Source of the DNA: Mesorhizobium sp. L-8-3 | GTDB lineage: Bacteria > Pseudomonadota > Alphaproteobacteria > Rhizobiales > Rhizobiaceae | Reading direction: 5' to 3' | NCBI RefSeq assembly: GCF_016756615.1 | Contig: NZ_AP023262.1 | Location: forward strand, 1,734,501-1,798,500 | DNA length: 64,000 nucleotides | Shown here: positions 12,043-21,264 of the stretch, one piece after another | Position numbering within the stretch: the first letter of the stretch is position 1 | How the letters are laid out: the number at the start of each line of letters is the position of its first letter | Made by a program: the position numbers and the translations under genes | Notes under the pieces: model-generated | Told to the model about the DNA's origin: nothing | Databases searched by the model: none | What the model saw: the letters and a program-made list of their open reading frames with translations, nothing else

Positions 12043-13790
12043 TATTTGCGTCCCCCGCGTTTCGCGGCCCCGGCCGGAGCCTTCGCCAGTTTCTTCGCCT
12101 GGCCGACCCAGTCTTCGCGCGCTATGCGGCCGTCGAAGGCGAGATAAGCCTCGGCCGCGGCGATATCGGCCTTCTTCCAGGCAGCGATCTGGTCGAAATG
12201 GAAGATGCCGTGCTCATTGAGCTTCTTCGCGTTGACCGGCCCGATACCCTTGATGAGCAGCAGATCGTCGGGCCTTCCGCCGCGCGGCGCCGGCAGCCTG
12301 TTGGAGACCGCGGCCGGGGCCACGGGCCCGGCCGATGCCGCCTTTCGCGGCGACGGCTTGGACCCGGCTGTGGCCTTCGGCGCGGACCTGGCGGTTGTTG
12401 TCGGTGCCTCGGGCGCGGCTTTGGCAGCGGGCGCCCGGGTCGCCTTTGCCTGCGGCTTGGCTGCAACGGGTTTCGGCGCCGCGGTGGCTTTTGTGTCCGG
12501 CGTCTTCGGCGCCGGGGCGACCTTCGCCCGGGCCGGCTTCTCGGCGCTCTCGGGAGCCTTGGCTTTCGCCGCCTGTTTCGAAGCGGCTGCGGCTTTCGGC
12601 GCCCCCTCGGTCGCCACGGTCGCCTTCGGCGTCGATGAGGGCTGCGCGGCCGATGTCTTCGCCGCCGGAGCGTTCCCGGGGGTCTTCTCTTTCGCAGCCC
12701 GTTTGGGCGCCGCCGTCTTTGGTGCGCTGGCTGTCTTCGCGGCCTCGGCCGCCTTCGCCTCGGCCTGCCGTTTGGCATGTTCCTCGGCAAGTTCCGCCCG
12801 CGAGGCCCCTGGCGAGACCTTCACGAATTCGCCCTGCGGGTCGGCGTGGCCGATCGTGTCGGAAACCGCGCCGGCCAACATCGACGACGACGCGCTCGGC
12901 CCATGCGCGGGATCCGGCTCGACGTCGAGCTCCTGGATCACGTGCTCGTCGCCGACCTCGGTCAGCACTTCGGTGATCTCCTCGTCGTCGACGCCGAGAT
13001 AGGCGGCGATGACGCGCGGGTCGTGCTTCACGGAGTCGGGGTCGCCGTCGGAGATCTTGCGCCCGTATTCCAGCACGACGATATGGTCGGAGATTTGCAT
13101 GACCACCGACATGTCGTGCTCGATCAGCAGGATCGAGGTGCCGGTGGTGTCCTTGATGTCGTTGAGCAGCGCGTTGAGCGCCAGCGATTCACGCGGGTTG
13201 AGGCCGGCGGCGGGCTCGTCGAGACAGAGCAGCTCCGGCCCCGTGCACATGGCGCGCGCAATCTCCAGGCGCCGCTGCGCGCCATAGGGCAGGTCGCCCG
13301 CGGCATCGTCGGCGCGATCGATCAGCTGCGCTTTCTCCAGCCAGAACTGGGCGAGCTCGACCGATTCACGCGAGGCCTTCTTGTAGCCGCCGATGCCGAG
13401 CAGGCCGAGTACCGTGAAGCCCGACGCCTTCATCAGCATGTTGTGCTGCGCCACGAGAAGGTTCTCGAGCAGCGTCATGCCGGAGAACAGGCGGATGTTC
13501 TGGAAGGTTCGCGCGACCTTCGCGTGCGCGGTGATCTGAAAGTCGGGCATGCGCTCCAGCAGGAACTGCCCGCCGTCGCGGCCGGTCAGCGTGATCATGC
13601 CCTCGCTCGGCTTGTAGAAGCCGGTGATGCAGTTGAAGACCGTGGTCTTGCCGGCGCCGTTGGGGCCGATCAGCGCGGTGATCTCGCCGCGCTTGGCCTC
13701 GAAGGACAGGTCTCCAATGGCGATCAGGCCGCCGAACTTCATCGACAGATGATCGACCTTGAGGATCGGGTGCGTCGTCGTCGTGTCCAT
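12042..13790 (-). CDS. livG: LivG ABC ATPase fused to an Ala/Lys/Pro-rich linker and a helix-hairpin-helix domain
   Basis: About 582 residues, roughly twice the usual LivG length (250-290). Residues 1 to about 265 are an intact ABC ATPase: Walker A GPNGAGKT, signature LPYGAQRRLEIARAM, Walker B LLCLDEPAAGLNP, and the LivG-specific insert ARTFQNIRLFSGMTLLENLLV. Then follow an acidic segment (EEITEVLTEVGDEH), about 200 residues of histone-H1-like Ala/Lys/Pro-rich sequence, and a C-terminal domain from about 510 with DDLLLIKGIGPVNAKKLNEH, a helix-hairpin-helix fold of the type seen as tails on NuoE and ribosomal protein L21 in rhizobia (recalled, not searched). The start is the ATG at 13790, which shares a base with the livM stop. 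No frameshift is needed: the tail is in frame to the livF junction. Confidence 0.9.
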   Translation of the reverse strand: MDTTTTHPILKVDHLSMKFGGLIAIGDLSFEAKRGEITALIGPNGAGKTTVFNCITGFYKPSEGMITLTGRDGGQFLLERMPDFQITAHAKVARTFQNIRLFSGMTLLENLLVAQHNMLMKASGFTVLGLLGIGGYKKASRESVELAQFWLEKAQLIDRADDAAGDLPYGAQRRLEIARAMCTGPELLCLDEPAAGLNPRESLALNALLNDIKDTTGTSILLIEHDMSVVMQISDHIVVLEYGRKISDGDPDSVKHDPRVIAAYLGVDDEEITEVLTEVGDEHVIQELDVEPDPAHGPSASSSMLAGAVSDTIGHADPQGEFVKVSPGASRAELAEEHAKRQAEAKAAEAAKTASAPKTAAPKRAAKEKTPGNAPAAKTSAAQPSSTPKATVATEGAPKAAAASKQAAKAKAPESAEKPARAKVAPAPKTPDTKATAAPKPVAAKPQAKATRAPAAKAAPEAPTTTARSAPKATAGSKPSPRKAASAGPVAPAAVSNRLPAPRGGRPDDLLLIKGIGPVNAKKLNEHGIFHFDQIAAWKKADIAAAEAYLAFDGRIAREDWVGQAKKLAKAPAGAAKRGGRK

Positions 13791-15178
13791 CAGCCGTGGC
13801 CTTCCTTGGTGAAGGAGCTCGAGACCGCCTTGCGCTTGTGCAGGAACGCGGTCGGTTCGCGGCTGCCGACGAAGCCGCGCGGCTTCCAGATCATGACGAT
13901 CACCATGGCGAGGCCGAACAGCAGCATGCGGTAGAGCTCGGGCGTGAAACCCTGGCCGAAGATGATCTTCAGGAATTCCATCTCGCGCAGGATCTCGGTG
14001 CCGCCGACCATCACCACCGCCGCGACTGCGATGCCCGGCAGCGAGCCCATGCCGCCCAGGACTACGATGGCCAGGATGATCGCCGATTCCAGGAACACGA
14101 AGGACTCGGGGCTGACGAAACCCTGCCGGGCAGCGAAGAAGGCCCCCGCGAAGCCGCCGAACATCGCGCCGATGGCGAAGGCGGTCAGCTTGGTGTTGGT
14201 GGTGTTGATGCCGAGCGAGCGGCAGGCGATCTCGTCCTCGCGCAGCGCTTCCCAGGCGCGGCCAACCGGCATGCGGCGCAGCCGGATAGTCACGAATGCC
14301 GTCAGCAGCGCCAGCGCCAGGATCAGGTAGTAGAGGAAGATCTTGTAATAGGCACCCGACTGGGCGATGCCGAACACCTTGGCGACATAGTTGGGGTCGG
14401 AGACGTTGAAGGTGAAGAGGCCGAAGAAGCTCACTTTCGGCACGCCGGAGATGCCGGCCGAGCCGTTGGTGACCTCGCGCCAGTTGATCAGCACCAGGCG
14501 GATGATCTCGCCGAAGGCGAGCGTCACGATCGCCAGATAGTCGCCGCGCAGCCTGAGCACGGGGAAGCCGAGGATGACGCCCCAGAACGCCGCCATGATG
14601 CCGGCGGCCGGCAGCAGGATCCAGAACGACCAGCCGAAATGGGTGCCGAGCAGCGCATAGGCATAGGCGCCGACGGCGTAGAAGGCGACATAGCCGAGGT
14701 CGAGCAGGCCGGCGAGGCCGACCACGATATTGAGGCCCCAGGCCAGCATCACATAGATGAGAATCTGGATGCCGAAATTGTCGACCCACTTCAGCGATCC
14801 CTGGAAGCCGACGAGCGATACGACGACCACCGGGTAGAGGAGGAGGGCGACGATGGCGAGCTTGCTGAAGTTACGGCTTACGAAGCCCGGCTCGGCCACG
14901 ACGGCGGGCGCCGCGGCCCGCCGGGCCTTGGCGCGGGCGATCGCCGGCTGCACGAAGGCGATGGCGACGAAGCGGCCGACCATGACCAGGCCGACCACGA
15001 TCGCGAGCAGTCCCCAGCGCTGGACCAGGATGAGCTCGTTGCGGATGTTCTGGTCGGTCTTCAGCCCGACGAGGAGCACGAACAGGCCGAAGGCAATGGC
15101 GCCGGCATAGATGGCCTCGCGGACCGCGCGGGCATAGAGGTTGGCGGTGTCGGCGCGGGCGTCCGTTATGGCGACCAT
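13790..15178 (-). CDS. livM: branched-chain amino acid ABC transporter permease LivM
   Basis: A 462-residue inner-membrane protein. The first about 130 residues hold three extra hydrophobic helices of the DUF3382 type found at the N-terminus of long LivM proteins; the core from about residue 135 ([37 protein letters not shown]) is the BPD_transp_2 permease fold with about eight to ten helices. The [17 protein letters not shown] coupling segment ([19 protein letters not shown]) that contacts the ATPases is present. It begins four bases after livH and overlaps livG by one base, consistent with one operon. Confidence 0.95.
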   Translation of the reverse strand: MVAITDARADTANLYARAVREAIYAGAIAFGLFVLLVGLKTDQNIRNELILVQRWGLLAIVVGLVMVGRFVAIAFVQPAIARAKARRAAAPAVVAEPGFVSRNFSKLAIVALLLYPVVVVSLVGFQGSLKWVDNFGIQILIYVMLAWGLNIVVGLAGLLDLGYVAFYAVGAYAYALLGTHFGWSFWILLPAAGIMAAFWGVILGFPVLRLRGDYLAIVTLAFGEIIRLVLINWREVTNGSAGISGVPKVSFFGLFTFNVSDPNYVAKVFGIAQSGAYYKIFLYYLILALALLTAFVTIRLRRMPVGRAWEALREDEIACRSLGINTTNTKLTAFAIGAMFGGFAGAFFAARQGFVSPESFVFLESAIILAIVVLGGMGSLPGIAVAAVVMVGGTEILREMEFLKIIFGQGFTPELYRMLLFGLAMVIVMIWKPRGFVGSREPTAFLHKRKAVSSSFTKEGHG

Positions 15179-15182
15179 GGCG

Positions 15183-16085
<903 letters not shown>

Positions 16086-16388
16086 GTGTAGGCCGCTCCC
16101 CTGGGAATGTCGCCTCGCGGTCGCATTCCTTTCGTAATTTCTCCTAGTCCTAAAGTCTCGAGCCCGGATTGCAACGTCAAATTTGCTCGATGGACGCGTT
16201 CCCAAGCGTCAAGGCCGGCCTTGTGTTTTGCGTCTTCCGGCTCTTGGACTATCGCGGAAGCTAGCATTGGCCCAACGCAATGTCCTTGACGAATGGGTCG
16301 GTTTTTCGGCGCGAATTCGAAGATTTCGCTTCGCATCGGGCCATCAGTGGGGAAAGTTTGCGCAAGGCAAGCGATTGCCCTCGCCGCT

Positions 16389-16400
16389 ATGTCTAGACAT
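16389..16400. promoter_or_regulatory. perfect 12-bp palindrome, candidate regulator site
   Basis: ATGTCTAGACAT is self-complementary. Its TGTCTAGACA core resembles operators of FadR-type GntR regulators. It lies 304 bases upstream of livH and 125 bases past the epimerase stop, so its target is uncertain. Confidence 0.35.
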
Positions 16401-16436
16401 TAATGCCAACGGCACTGGATCTGACATATCCGGGCC

Positions 16437-16510
16437 CGGTGAATGCTGGCGCAATCGCCGGCGCGGCCCCTCCGGGCCGCCTGGCTTCGCGCCAACGGGC
16501 ATCTTATCGA
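16437..16510. repeat. dispersed GC-rich repeat fragment
   Basis: GCAATCGCCGGCGCGGCCCC followed by TCCGGGCCG and TTCGCGCC matches the repeat that occurs near 17570-17700 and 51590-51800. This copy is partial and abuts the 3' end of the epimerase gene. Confidence 0.5.
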
Positions 16511-16524
16511 CCGATGGCATTATA

Positions 16525-17526
16525 CTATTTGACTACGAAGCCGTGCGCGAAGGGATCGCGGTCGTCGATGAAGATCGTGTTGTAGCCGGTCATGCGTGCC
16601 CAGCCGCCGATCGAGGGGACGATGGCGGACCTGCCGGCGACCGTCGTCTCGCTTTCGACGCGGCCCTTGAACAGCGAGCCGATGATCGATTCGTGCACGA
16701 AATCGTCGCCGGTCTTCAGCCGCCCCTTGGCATGGAGCTGCGCCATGCGCGCCGAGGTGCCGGTGCCGCACGGCGAGCGGTCGATCGCCTTGTCGCCGTA
16801 GAACACGGCGTTGCGCGCATGGGCCTGCGGATCGAGCGGCTTGCCGGTCCAAAGCATATGCGACAGGCGGTTGATGGCGGGATTCCCGGGATGGACGAAG
16901 GAGTATTTCTCGTTGAGCCGCTCGCGCACTATCGGGCTCCAGGCGATCAGGTCGCCGGCCGAGTGATCGGCCATGTCGCGATAGTTCTCCTGTGGTTCGA
17001 CGATGGCGTAGAAATTGCCGCCATAGGCGACGTCGACGCTGATCTCGCCGAGCACGGGGCAGTCGACGGTCAGCCCTTCCGCGTAGAGGAAGGACGGCAC
17101 GTTGGTGATGCGCACTTCCTCGACATATTCGCCGACCTGGCTGTATTCCGCGACGACGAGGCCGGCGGGCGTGTCGAGGCGCAGGACGCCCGGCGTCTTC
17201 GGCTTCACCAGGCCGTTCTCGATGGCCATGGTCACCGTGCCGATCGTGCCGTGGCCGCACATGGGCAGGCAGCCCGACGTCTCGATGAACAGAATCGCGA
17301 CGTCGCAATCGGGCCGGGTCGGCGGATAGAGGATCGAGCCGGACATGACGTCGTGGCCGCGCGGCTCGAACATCAGGCCGGTGCGGATCCAGTCGAACTC
17401 GGCGAGGAAGTGGGCGCGGCGCTCCATCATGCTGGAGCCGGCGAGCAGCGGCCCGCCACCGGCGACGAGCCGGACCGGATTGCCACAGGTATGCCCGTCG
17501 ATACAGGTAAAGGTGTGACGCGCCAT
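16525..17526 (-). CDS. proline racemase family, probable 4-hydroxyproline 2-epimerase
   Basis: A 333-residue member of the proline racemase family. Both catalytic cysteines are present: Cys90 in MCGHGTIG and a second near residue 252 in DRSPCGTGTSA, which separates true racemases/epimerases from the dehydratases that have Thr at the second position. The neighbouring FAD dehydrogenase, DapA-family protein and GntR regulator form the usual bacterial trans-4-hydroxy-L-proline degradation set, in which this enzyme converts the L-cis/trans substrate to cis-4-hydroxy-D-proline. Cytoplasmic. Proline racemase activity is the alternative but the context favours hydroxyproline. Confidence 0.85.
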   Translation of the reverse strand: MARHTFTCIDGHTCGNPVRLVAGGGPLLAGSSMMERRAHFLAEFDWIRTGLMFEPRGHDVMSGSILYPPTRPDCDVAILFIETSGCLPMCGHGTIGTVTMAIENGLVKPKTPGVLRLDTPAGLVVAEYSQVGEYVEEVRITNVPSFLYAEGLTVDCPVLGEISVDVAYGGNFYAIVEPQENYRDMADHSAGDLIAWSPIVRERLNEKYSFVHPGNPAINRLSHMLWTGKPLDPQAHARNAVFYGDKAIDRSPCGTGTSARMAQLHAKGRLKTGDDFVHESIIGSLFKGRVESETTVAGRSAIVPSIGGWARMTGYNTIFIDDRDPFAHGFVVK

Positions 17527-17569
17527 GATGCCTCGATGCCTCTTATATCAGTATGCCTGGATGCCGGCA

Positions 17570-17669
17570 CCCAGGCCAGGTGGATGCCCACGCATTCGCA
17601 TTGCCTCAATCGCCGGCGCCCTTTTGCTGCCCGGCTCTTCGCGCCGACGGCGTGGCGCAATCGCGCACT
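17570..17669. repeat. dispersed GC-rich repeat downstream of the FAD dehydrogenase
   Basis: The block contains CCTCAATCGCCGGCGC and GGCGCAATCGCGCACTCC, matching the block at 51590-51803 after nosL, including a dyad at its end. It fills most of the gap between epimerase and FAD dehydrogenase genes. Confidence 0.55.
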
Positions 17670-17699
17670 CCGACTGCCTTGCCGATCGTCGGCAGTCGG
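17670..17699 (-). terminator. repeat-borne hairpin after the FAD dehydrogenase gene
   Basis: CCGACTGCC (17670-17678) pairs with GGCAGTCGG (17691-17699). The hairpin starts five bases past the FAD dehydrogenase stop and is part of the dispersed repeat. It may end or attenuate transcription into the epimerase gene. Confidence 0.45.
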
Positions 17700-17704
17700 T
17701 CGCT

Positions 17705-18967
17705 CTATCGGCCATGGAAGCGTTGCGGATCGAACGGCGACAAATCCATCGGCGGAGTCTGCCCCATCACGAGATCGCGGATCAATCGCCCCGTCGCTGC
17801 TGCCTGCGTCAAACCGAGATGGCCATGGCCGAAGGCGTAGAGCACCTTGGCGTCGTTGCGCGAGTAGCCGATCACGGGAAGGGAATCGGGCAGCGACGGG
17901 CGAAAGCCCATCCACTCGCGTCCGCCTCTTGCATCAAGTCCGGGCAGGAAGCGTTGAGCCTTTGCCAGCATGGCCTTCGAGCGGGCGAAATTGGGCGGCC
18001 GGTCGAGGCCGCCGAACTCGACGGCGCCGCCGACGCGCAGGCCCGTGTCGAGCGGGGTGATGACGAAGCCGTGGCCCGAGAAGATGAGCTGACGCCTGAC
18101 GTCGAACGCCTTCTTCGGCAGGGTCGTGTTGTAGCCGCGTTCCGTCTCGAGCGGAATGCGGTCACCGAAATGACGGGCCAGCCGATGCGACCATGCGCCG
18201 GCGGCGATCACCAGCCGCCGGGTCGTGAGCGTGCGGCCCTCGCGAAGCTGGACGAGCACGCGATCGTCCTTCGCCTGCATGGCCAGGCCAACGTCGCCCC
18301 GCATGAAGGTCGCGCCGTTCCGTTCAGCGTAACTCCAGATCGCCTGGCCGAAAAGCTTCGGGTCGCCTACCGTCTTCCAATGGGGCACGAAGGTGCCGCG
18401 CGAGAAGGTTCCGGCGAGACCGGGCTGGTAGTCCGGCAGCTCATGCGTTTCCAGGTGACGATAGGAAATGCCGAAGCGGTCGCGCACGGCCCAGCCTGGA
18501 AGCGACGACCGGAACTCGGCCTCGCTTTCATAGAGCTCCAGCGAGCCGTCCTCGCGCAGCATGCCGCGCGTGGCCGAGCGGTCCAAGAGGTCCATCCATT
18601 CGACCTCGGCGAGCCTCATCAGCGCGGCCTGCGCGCCGAGGCTCCGTTCATAGGACGCATTCGATCCGGCCCGCCAGAAACGGAACAGCCAGGGCAGCAG
18701 CTTCGGCAGATAAGCGGGGGGAATGGATAGCGGCCCGAGCGGATCGGCGAGCCATTTCGGCACCTGTCCGATCATGCCCTTGTGGGCGAGCGGCAGTACG
18801 TCGGAGAAGGCGAAGGCTGCGGCATTGCCGGAACTGGTCTCCTCGCAGATGCCGGCGCGGTCGATGACCGTGACCTTGTGGCCGGCCTCGGCGAGAAAGG
18901 CGGCGGCGCCGATGCCGACGATGCCGGCGCCGATGACGATGATGTCGGGATGGCTATCGGTTGTCAT
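17705..18967 (-). CDS. FAD-dependent D-amino acid dehydrogenase, probable cis-4-hydroxy-D-proline dehydrogenase
   Basis: A 420-residue DAO/DadA-family flavoprotein. Residues 9-38 give the FAD dinucleotide fold (IIVIGAGIVGIGAAAFLAEA, ending in VIDR), and the C-terminal half holds the second FAD contact with GHGHLGLTQAAATGRLIRDL. It oxidises a D-amino acid and passes electrons to the respiratory chain; between an epimerase and a DapA-family deaminase the likely substrate is cis-4-hydroxy-D-proline, giving pyrroline-4-hydroxy-2-carboxylate. It is a single-chain type. A general D-amino acid dehydrogenase is the alternative; a classical dadA is present separately at 38522-39775. Confidence 0.8.
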   Translation of the reverse strand: MTTDSHPDIIVIGAGIVGIGAAAFLAEAGHKVTVIDRAGICEETSSGNAAAFAFSDVLPLAHKGMIGQVPKWLADPLGPLSIPPAYLPKLLPWLFRFWRAGSNASYERSLGAQAALMRLAEVEWMDLLDRSATRGMLREDGSLELYESEAEFRSSLPGWAVRDRFGISYRHLETHELPDYQPGLAGTFSRGTFVPHWKTVGDPKLFGQAIWSYAERNGATFMRGDVGLAMQAKDDRVLVQLREGRTLTTRRLVIAAGAWSHRLARHFGDRIPLETERGYNTTLPKKAFDVRRQLIFSGHGFVITPLDTGLRVGGAVEFGGLDRPPNFARSKAMLAKAQRFLPGLDARGGREWMGFRPSLPDSLPVIGYSRNDAKVLYAFGHGHLGLTQAAATGRLIRDLVMGQTPPMDLSPFDPQRFHGR

Positions 18968-18989
18968 GCGCGTTGCGTGGCCGTCGCCG

Positions 18990-19065
18990 CCCCCTCGCCC
19001 GGCCTTGATGGAGCCTGTCCTGCGGCAAGCCCGAGGACAGGCTCCACGCAGGCCGGGTGAGGGGG
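18990..19065. repeat. long imperfect inverted repeat between catabolic genes
   Basis: Outer arms CCCCCTC-G-CCCGGCC (18990-19004) and GGCCGGG-T-GAGGGGG (19051-19065), and inner arms GGAGCCTGTCCT (19010-19021) and AGGACAGGCTCC (19034-19045), could form a 76-base cruciform. It lies between the DapA-family gene and the FAD dehydrogenase gene. The form is that of a rhizobial intergenic palindromic repeat. Confidence 0.6.
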
Positions 19066-19096
19066 CATGAGAGGCGCTCCGTCGATTGCTAACCGG

Positions 19097-19990
19097 TCAG
19101 AAGCGCGGCAGTTCCGGACGAACGGCGAGCGCGTCCTTGATGACCTTCTCCACCTTGGCCCGGCGCTCGCCCGCCAGCGGCTGGCGCGGCATGCGCACGC
19201 GGTCGTTGGAGCCCAGCGCGTGCACTTCCGCCAGCTTGATGTTCTGGACGAGATAGGTCGAGACGTCGAGGTCGAGCAGCGGCCGGAACCAGCGATAGAT
19301 CGAAAGCGCCTCCTCGCGGCGGCCCTGCTTCATGAGCTGGTAGATCGCGACCGTCTCGCGCGGGAAGGCGGTGACCAGGCCGGCGACCCAGCCGATGGCG
19401 CCGACGGACAGGGCCTCGAAGGCGAGGTTGTCGACGCCGGTGAACAGGTCGTAGCGGTCGCCGAGCCGGTTGATGATCTCGGTCGAGCGACGGATGTCGT
19501 CGGACGATTCCTTCACGGCGACGAAGCGCTTGTCGGCGGCGAGCTCCTCCATGAGGTCGACGGTGACGTCGACGCGATAGGCGAGCCGGTTGGAGTAGAT
19601 CATGACGGGCAGGTCGCCGGCTTCGGCGACGGCGCGGAGGGTGGCCACCGTCTCCTGCTCGTTGGTGTGGTAGATCGGGCTCGGCACGACCATGAGGCCG
19701 TCGGCCCCGGCCTTGGCCGCCCGCCTGGCGAGCGCGGCCGCATCGCGCGTTGCGGCTTCGTTGACGGTGACCAGAATGGGCTTGCCGGCGGCGACCCTGC
19801 GTGCGGTTGCAAAAACCTCAAGCTTCTCGTCATGCGAGAGCATCGGCCCTTCGCCGAGCGAGCCGCAGACGATGATGCCGTCGCAGCCCGCATCCATCAT
19901 CAGGCCGAAGCAGCGCTCCATCTCGGCATGGTCGAGTTGGTCGTCCATGGTGAACTTGGTCGTGACTGCGGGGAATACACCGGCCCACAT
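19097..19990 (-). CDS. DapA-family protein, probable pyrroline-4-hydroxy-2-carboxylate deaminase
   Basis: About 297 residues with the dihydrodipicolinate synthase/N-acetylneuraminate lyase (beta/alpha)8 fold. The GSLGEGPMLSHDEK motif (family GTTGE region) and the Schiff-base lysine in FVAVKESSDD with the upstream tyrosine in MIYSN are present. Start: ATG at 19990 with AGGAG nine bases upstream; a 31-codon upstream extension would run through the operator sites. In hydroxyproline clusters this family member deaminates pyrroline-4-hydroxy-2-carboxylate to alpha-ketoglutarate semialdehyde. It is the first gene of the minus-strand cluster and faces the GntR gene. The final semialdehyde dehydrogenase of the pathway is not recognisably in the cluster. 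Confidence 0.82.
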   Translation of the reverse strand: MWAGVFPAVTTKFTMDDQLDHAEMERCFGLMMDAGCDGIIVCGSLGEGPMLSHDEKLEVFATARRVAAGKPILVTVNEAATRDAAALARRAAKAGADGLMVVPSPIYHTNEQETVATLRAVAEAGDLPVMIYSNRLAYRVDVTVDLMEELAADKRFVAVKESSDDIRRSTEIINRLGDRYDLFTGVDNLAFEALSVGAIGWVAGLVTAFPRETVAIYQLMKQGRREEALSIYRWFRPLLDLDVSTYLVQNIKLAEVHALGSNDRVRMPRQPLAGERRAKVEKVIKDALAVRPELPRF

Positions 19991-20004
19991 GATTGCTCTC
20001 CTTC

Positions 20005-20082
20005 TGATATATTGCTGATATATCTCATTGCACAGACTGTTGTCAAGCGTCGGCGTCGGCTGGTATAGGGCCTGATATATCA
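20005..20082. promoter_or_regulatory. TGATATATCA operator repeats between DapA-family and GntR genes
   Basis: A perfect palindrome TGATATATCA lies at 20073-20082, and near copies TGATATATTG (20005-20014) and TGATATATCT (20016-20025) lie just upstream of the DapA-family start. The AT-rich sites stand out from the GC-rich surroundings. They are candidate binding sites for the divergent GntR regulator, acting on both promoters. Confidence 0.6.
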
Positions 20083-20087
20083 ATCGA

Positions 20088-20768
20088 GTGTCGCGTGGAC
20101 TAAGCAGCTTGGCCGACGAAATTCCAACGAGCGCCTTCGAGCCTGTGGCGGCGAAAGCCTATCGCGCGCTGGAGCGCATGATCGTCACGCTTGAGCTGGC
20201 ACCTGGCAGTGTCGCGACCGAGGGAGCGCTCATCGAGCGCATCGGGCTCGGCCGGACGCCGGTGCGCGAGGCGCTTCAGCGGCTCGCCTGGGAGGGGCTG
20301 GTCGACATCCGTCCGCGCGCCGGACTTGCCATCGCGCCGCTCCATGCGAGCGATTGGCTGCGTGTGATCGATGCCCGCCGCGGGCTCGAGATCGTGCTCG
20401 CCCGTTCCGCTGCCCGCTTCGTGCGGCGCGAGGCGGCGGGTGATTTCCAGCGCGCCGCGCTCGCCATGCACAATGCCGTCGTCGCGGGTGACGTTATCGC
20501 CTTTCTGGAGGCCGACAAGGCGCTCGACGAGGTGATGGCGCGCGCGGCCGACAATCCCTTCGCGGCGCGCATGGCCGCGCCGCTCCAGACCCATAGCCGC
20601 AGGTTCTGGTTCCGCTACAAGGCCGAGACCGGTCTTGCGGAATCCGCCGAGCTGCATGTCGCGCTGATCCGGGCCATCGTGGAGGGCGACGAGAACTCCG
20701 CCGCCCTCAAGGCGGAGCATCTGATGGCGCTGCTGCGCCTCCACGCGGAGGTCGCGGCCGGGCGGTGA
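20088..20768 (+). CDS. GntR-family (FCD) transcriptional regulator
   Basis: About 226 residues: N-terminal winged helix with ALERMIVTLELAPGS and GLGRTPVREALQRLAWEGLV, the hallmark GntR recognition region, then an all-helical FCD effector domain from about residue 85 (WLRVIDARRGLEIVLARSAA). It probably represses the divergent hydroxyproline-type genes. The frame opens with GTG at 20088, only five bases after a palindrome and without a ribosome site, so the message may be leaderless or translation may begin at a later codon. The FCD metal-ligand pattern is only partly visible. Confidence 0.88.
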   Translation: MSRGLSSLADEIPTSAFEPVAAKAYRALERMIVTLELAPGSVATEGALIERIGLGRTPVREALQRLAWEGLVDIRPRAGLAIAPLHASDWLRVIDARRGLEIVLARSAARFVRREAAGDFQRAALAMHNAVVAGDVIAFLEADKALDEVMARAADNPFAARMAAPLQTHSRRFWFRYKAETGLAESAELHVALIRAIVEGDENSAALKAEHLMALLRLHAEVAAGR

Positions 20769-20828
20769 GGCCAGAGCGGCCGGACGCGCGAACGGGTATC
20801 CGCATTCGGGTCCGATCCCCGGCGATGA

Positions 20829-21134
20829 TCAGGCATCGTCCCCCGGGGCCGGGAGTGTGGTCTGCCATCCCTGGCCGATCGCCAGGATACAGGCCCTGCC
20901 TGACACGTCGGTCATGACGACCGTCCAACTGCCGTCGGGCGCGGTGTAGAGTTCGACAACCACGGTGTCGCTGACGATACCGTACCCGAACTGCCGCTGG
21001 TGAAGCCTCGCGGAAAGGCTGTCGACCAGGGCTGTACGATCGAGGCAGATCACTTGCGCATGAGCGGCGGAAGGAGATACGACGGCCACCGCCACTGCGA
21101 AGCCGATCCATCTTGTCAATGAAAAACGTGCCAT
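20829..21134 (-). CDS. small secreted protein, family unknown (paralogue A)
   Basis: A 101-residue protein with a Sec signal peptide (about residues 1-26, ending SPSAAHA-QV). The mature part has two cysteines (VICLD and RACIL) that could form a disulfide and a core TVVVELYTAPDGSWTVVMTD. The gene at 21355-21654 encodes a clear paralogue with the same spacing of cysteines, WT and GxGW motifs. I do not recognise a named family. The two genes read in the same direction, separated by 220 bases, and probably arose by duplication. Periplasmic or extracytoplasmic location is predicted. Confidence 0.7.
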   Translation of the reverse strand: MARFSLTRWIGFAVAVAVVSPSAAHAQVICLDRTALVDSLSARLHQRQFGYGIVSDTVVVELYTAPDGSWTVVMTDVSGRACILAIGQGWQTTLPAPGDDA

Positions 21135-21264
21135 AAGGCACCTCCTTTGCCATCACGCTCCGGCAAAGCGAGGCACTATCCGGCGTCCTCACCCCACCGA
21201 AACGATCCAGGCCGGTGTCGACGTCTTCATTCCCGTCGCTCCTTCCATTTCCGGTCTGACAATC

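Larger units (their letters stand above)
16086..16524. other. intergenic region upstream of livH
   Basis: No gene is seen in these 439 bases. The part next to livH should carry the liv operon promoter and leader. It contains the palindrome at 16389-16400 and, from about 16437, sequence of the dispersed GC-rich repeat family also seen near 17.6 and 51.6 kb. Confidence 0.5.

Noticed and set aside
16183..18060. 625-codon plus-strand frame
   Set aside because: Runs antisense to the epimerase gene and through repeats; no recognisable domain.
20615..21192. Extra small genes on the minus strand at the GntR 3' end
   Set aside because: No ribosome sites, and they overlap the GntR gene and the secreted-protein gene in other frames.
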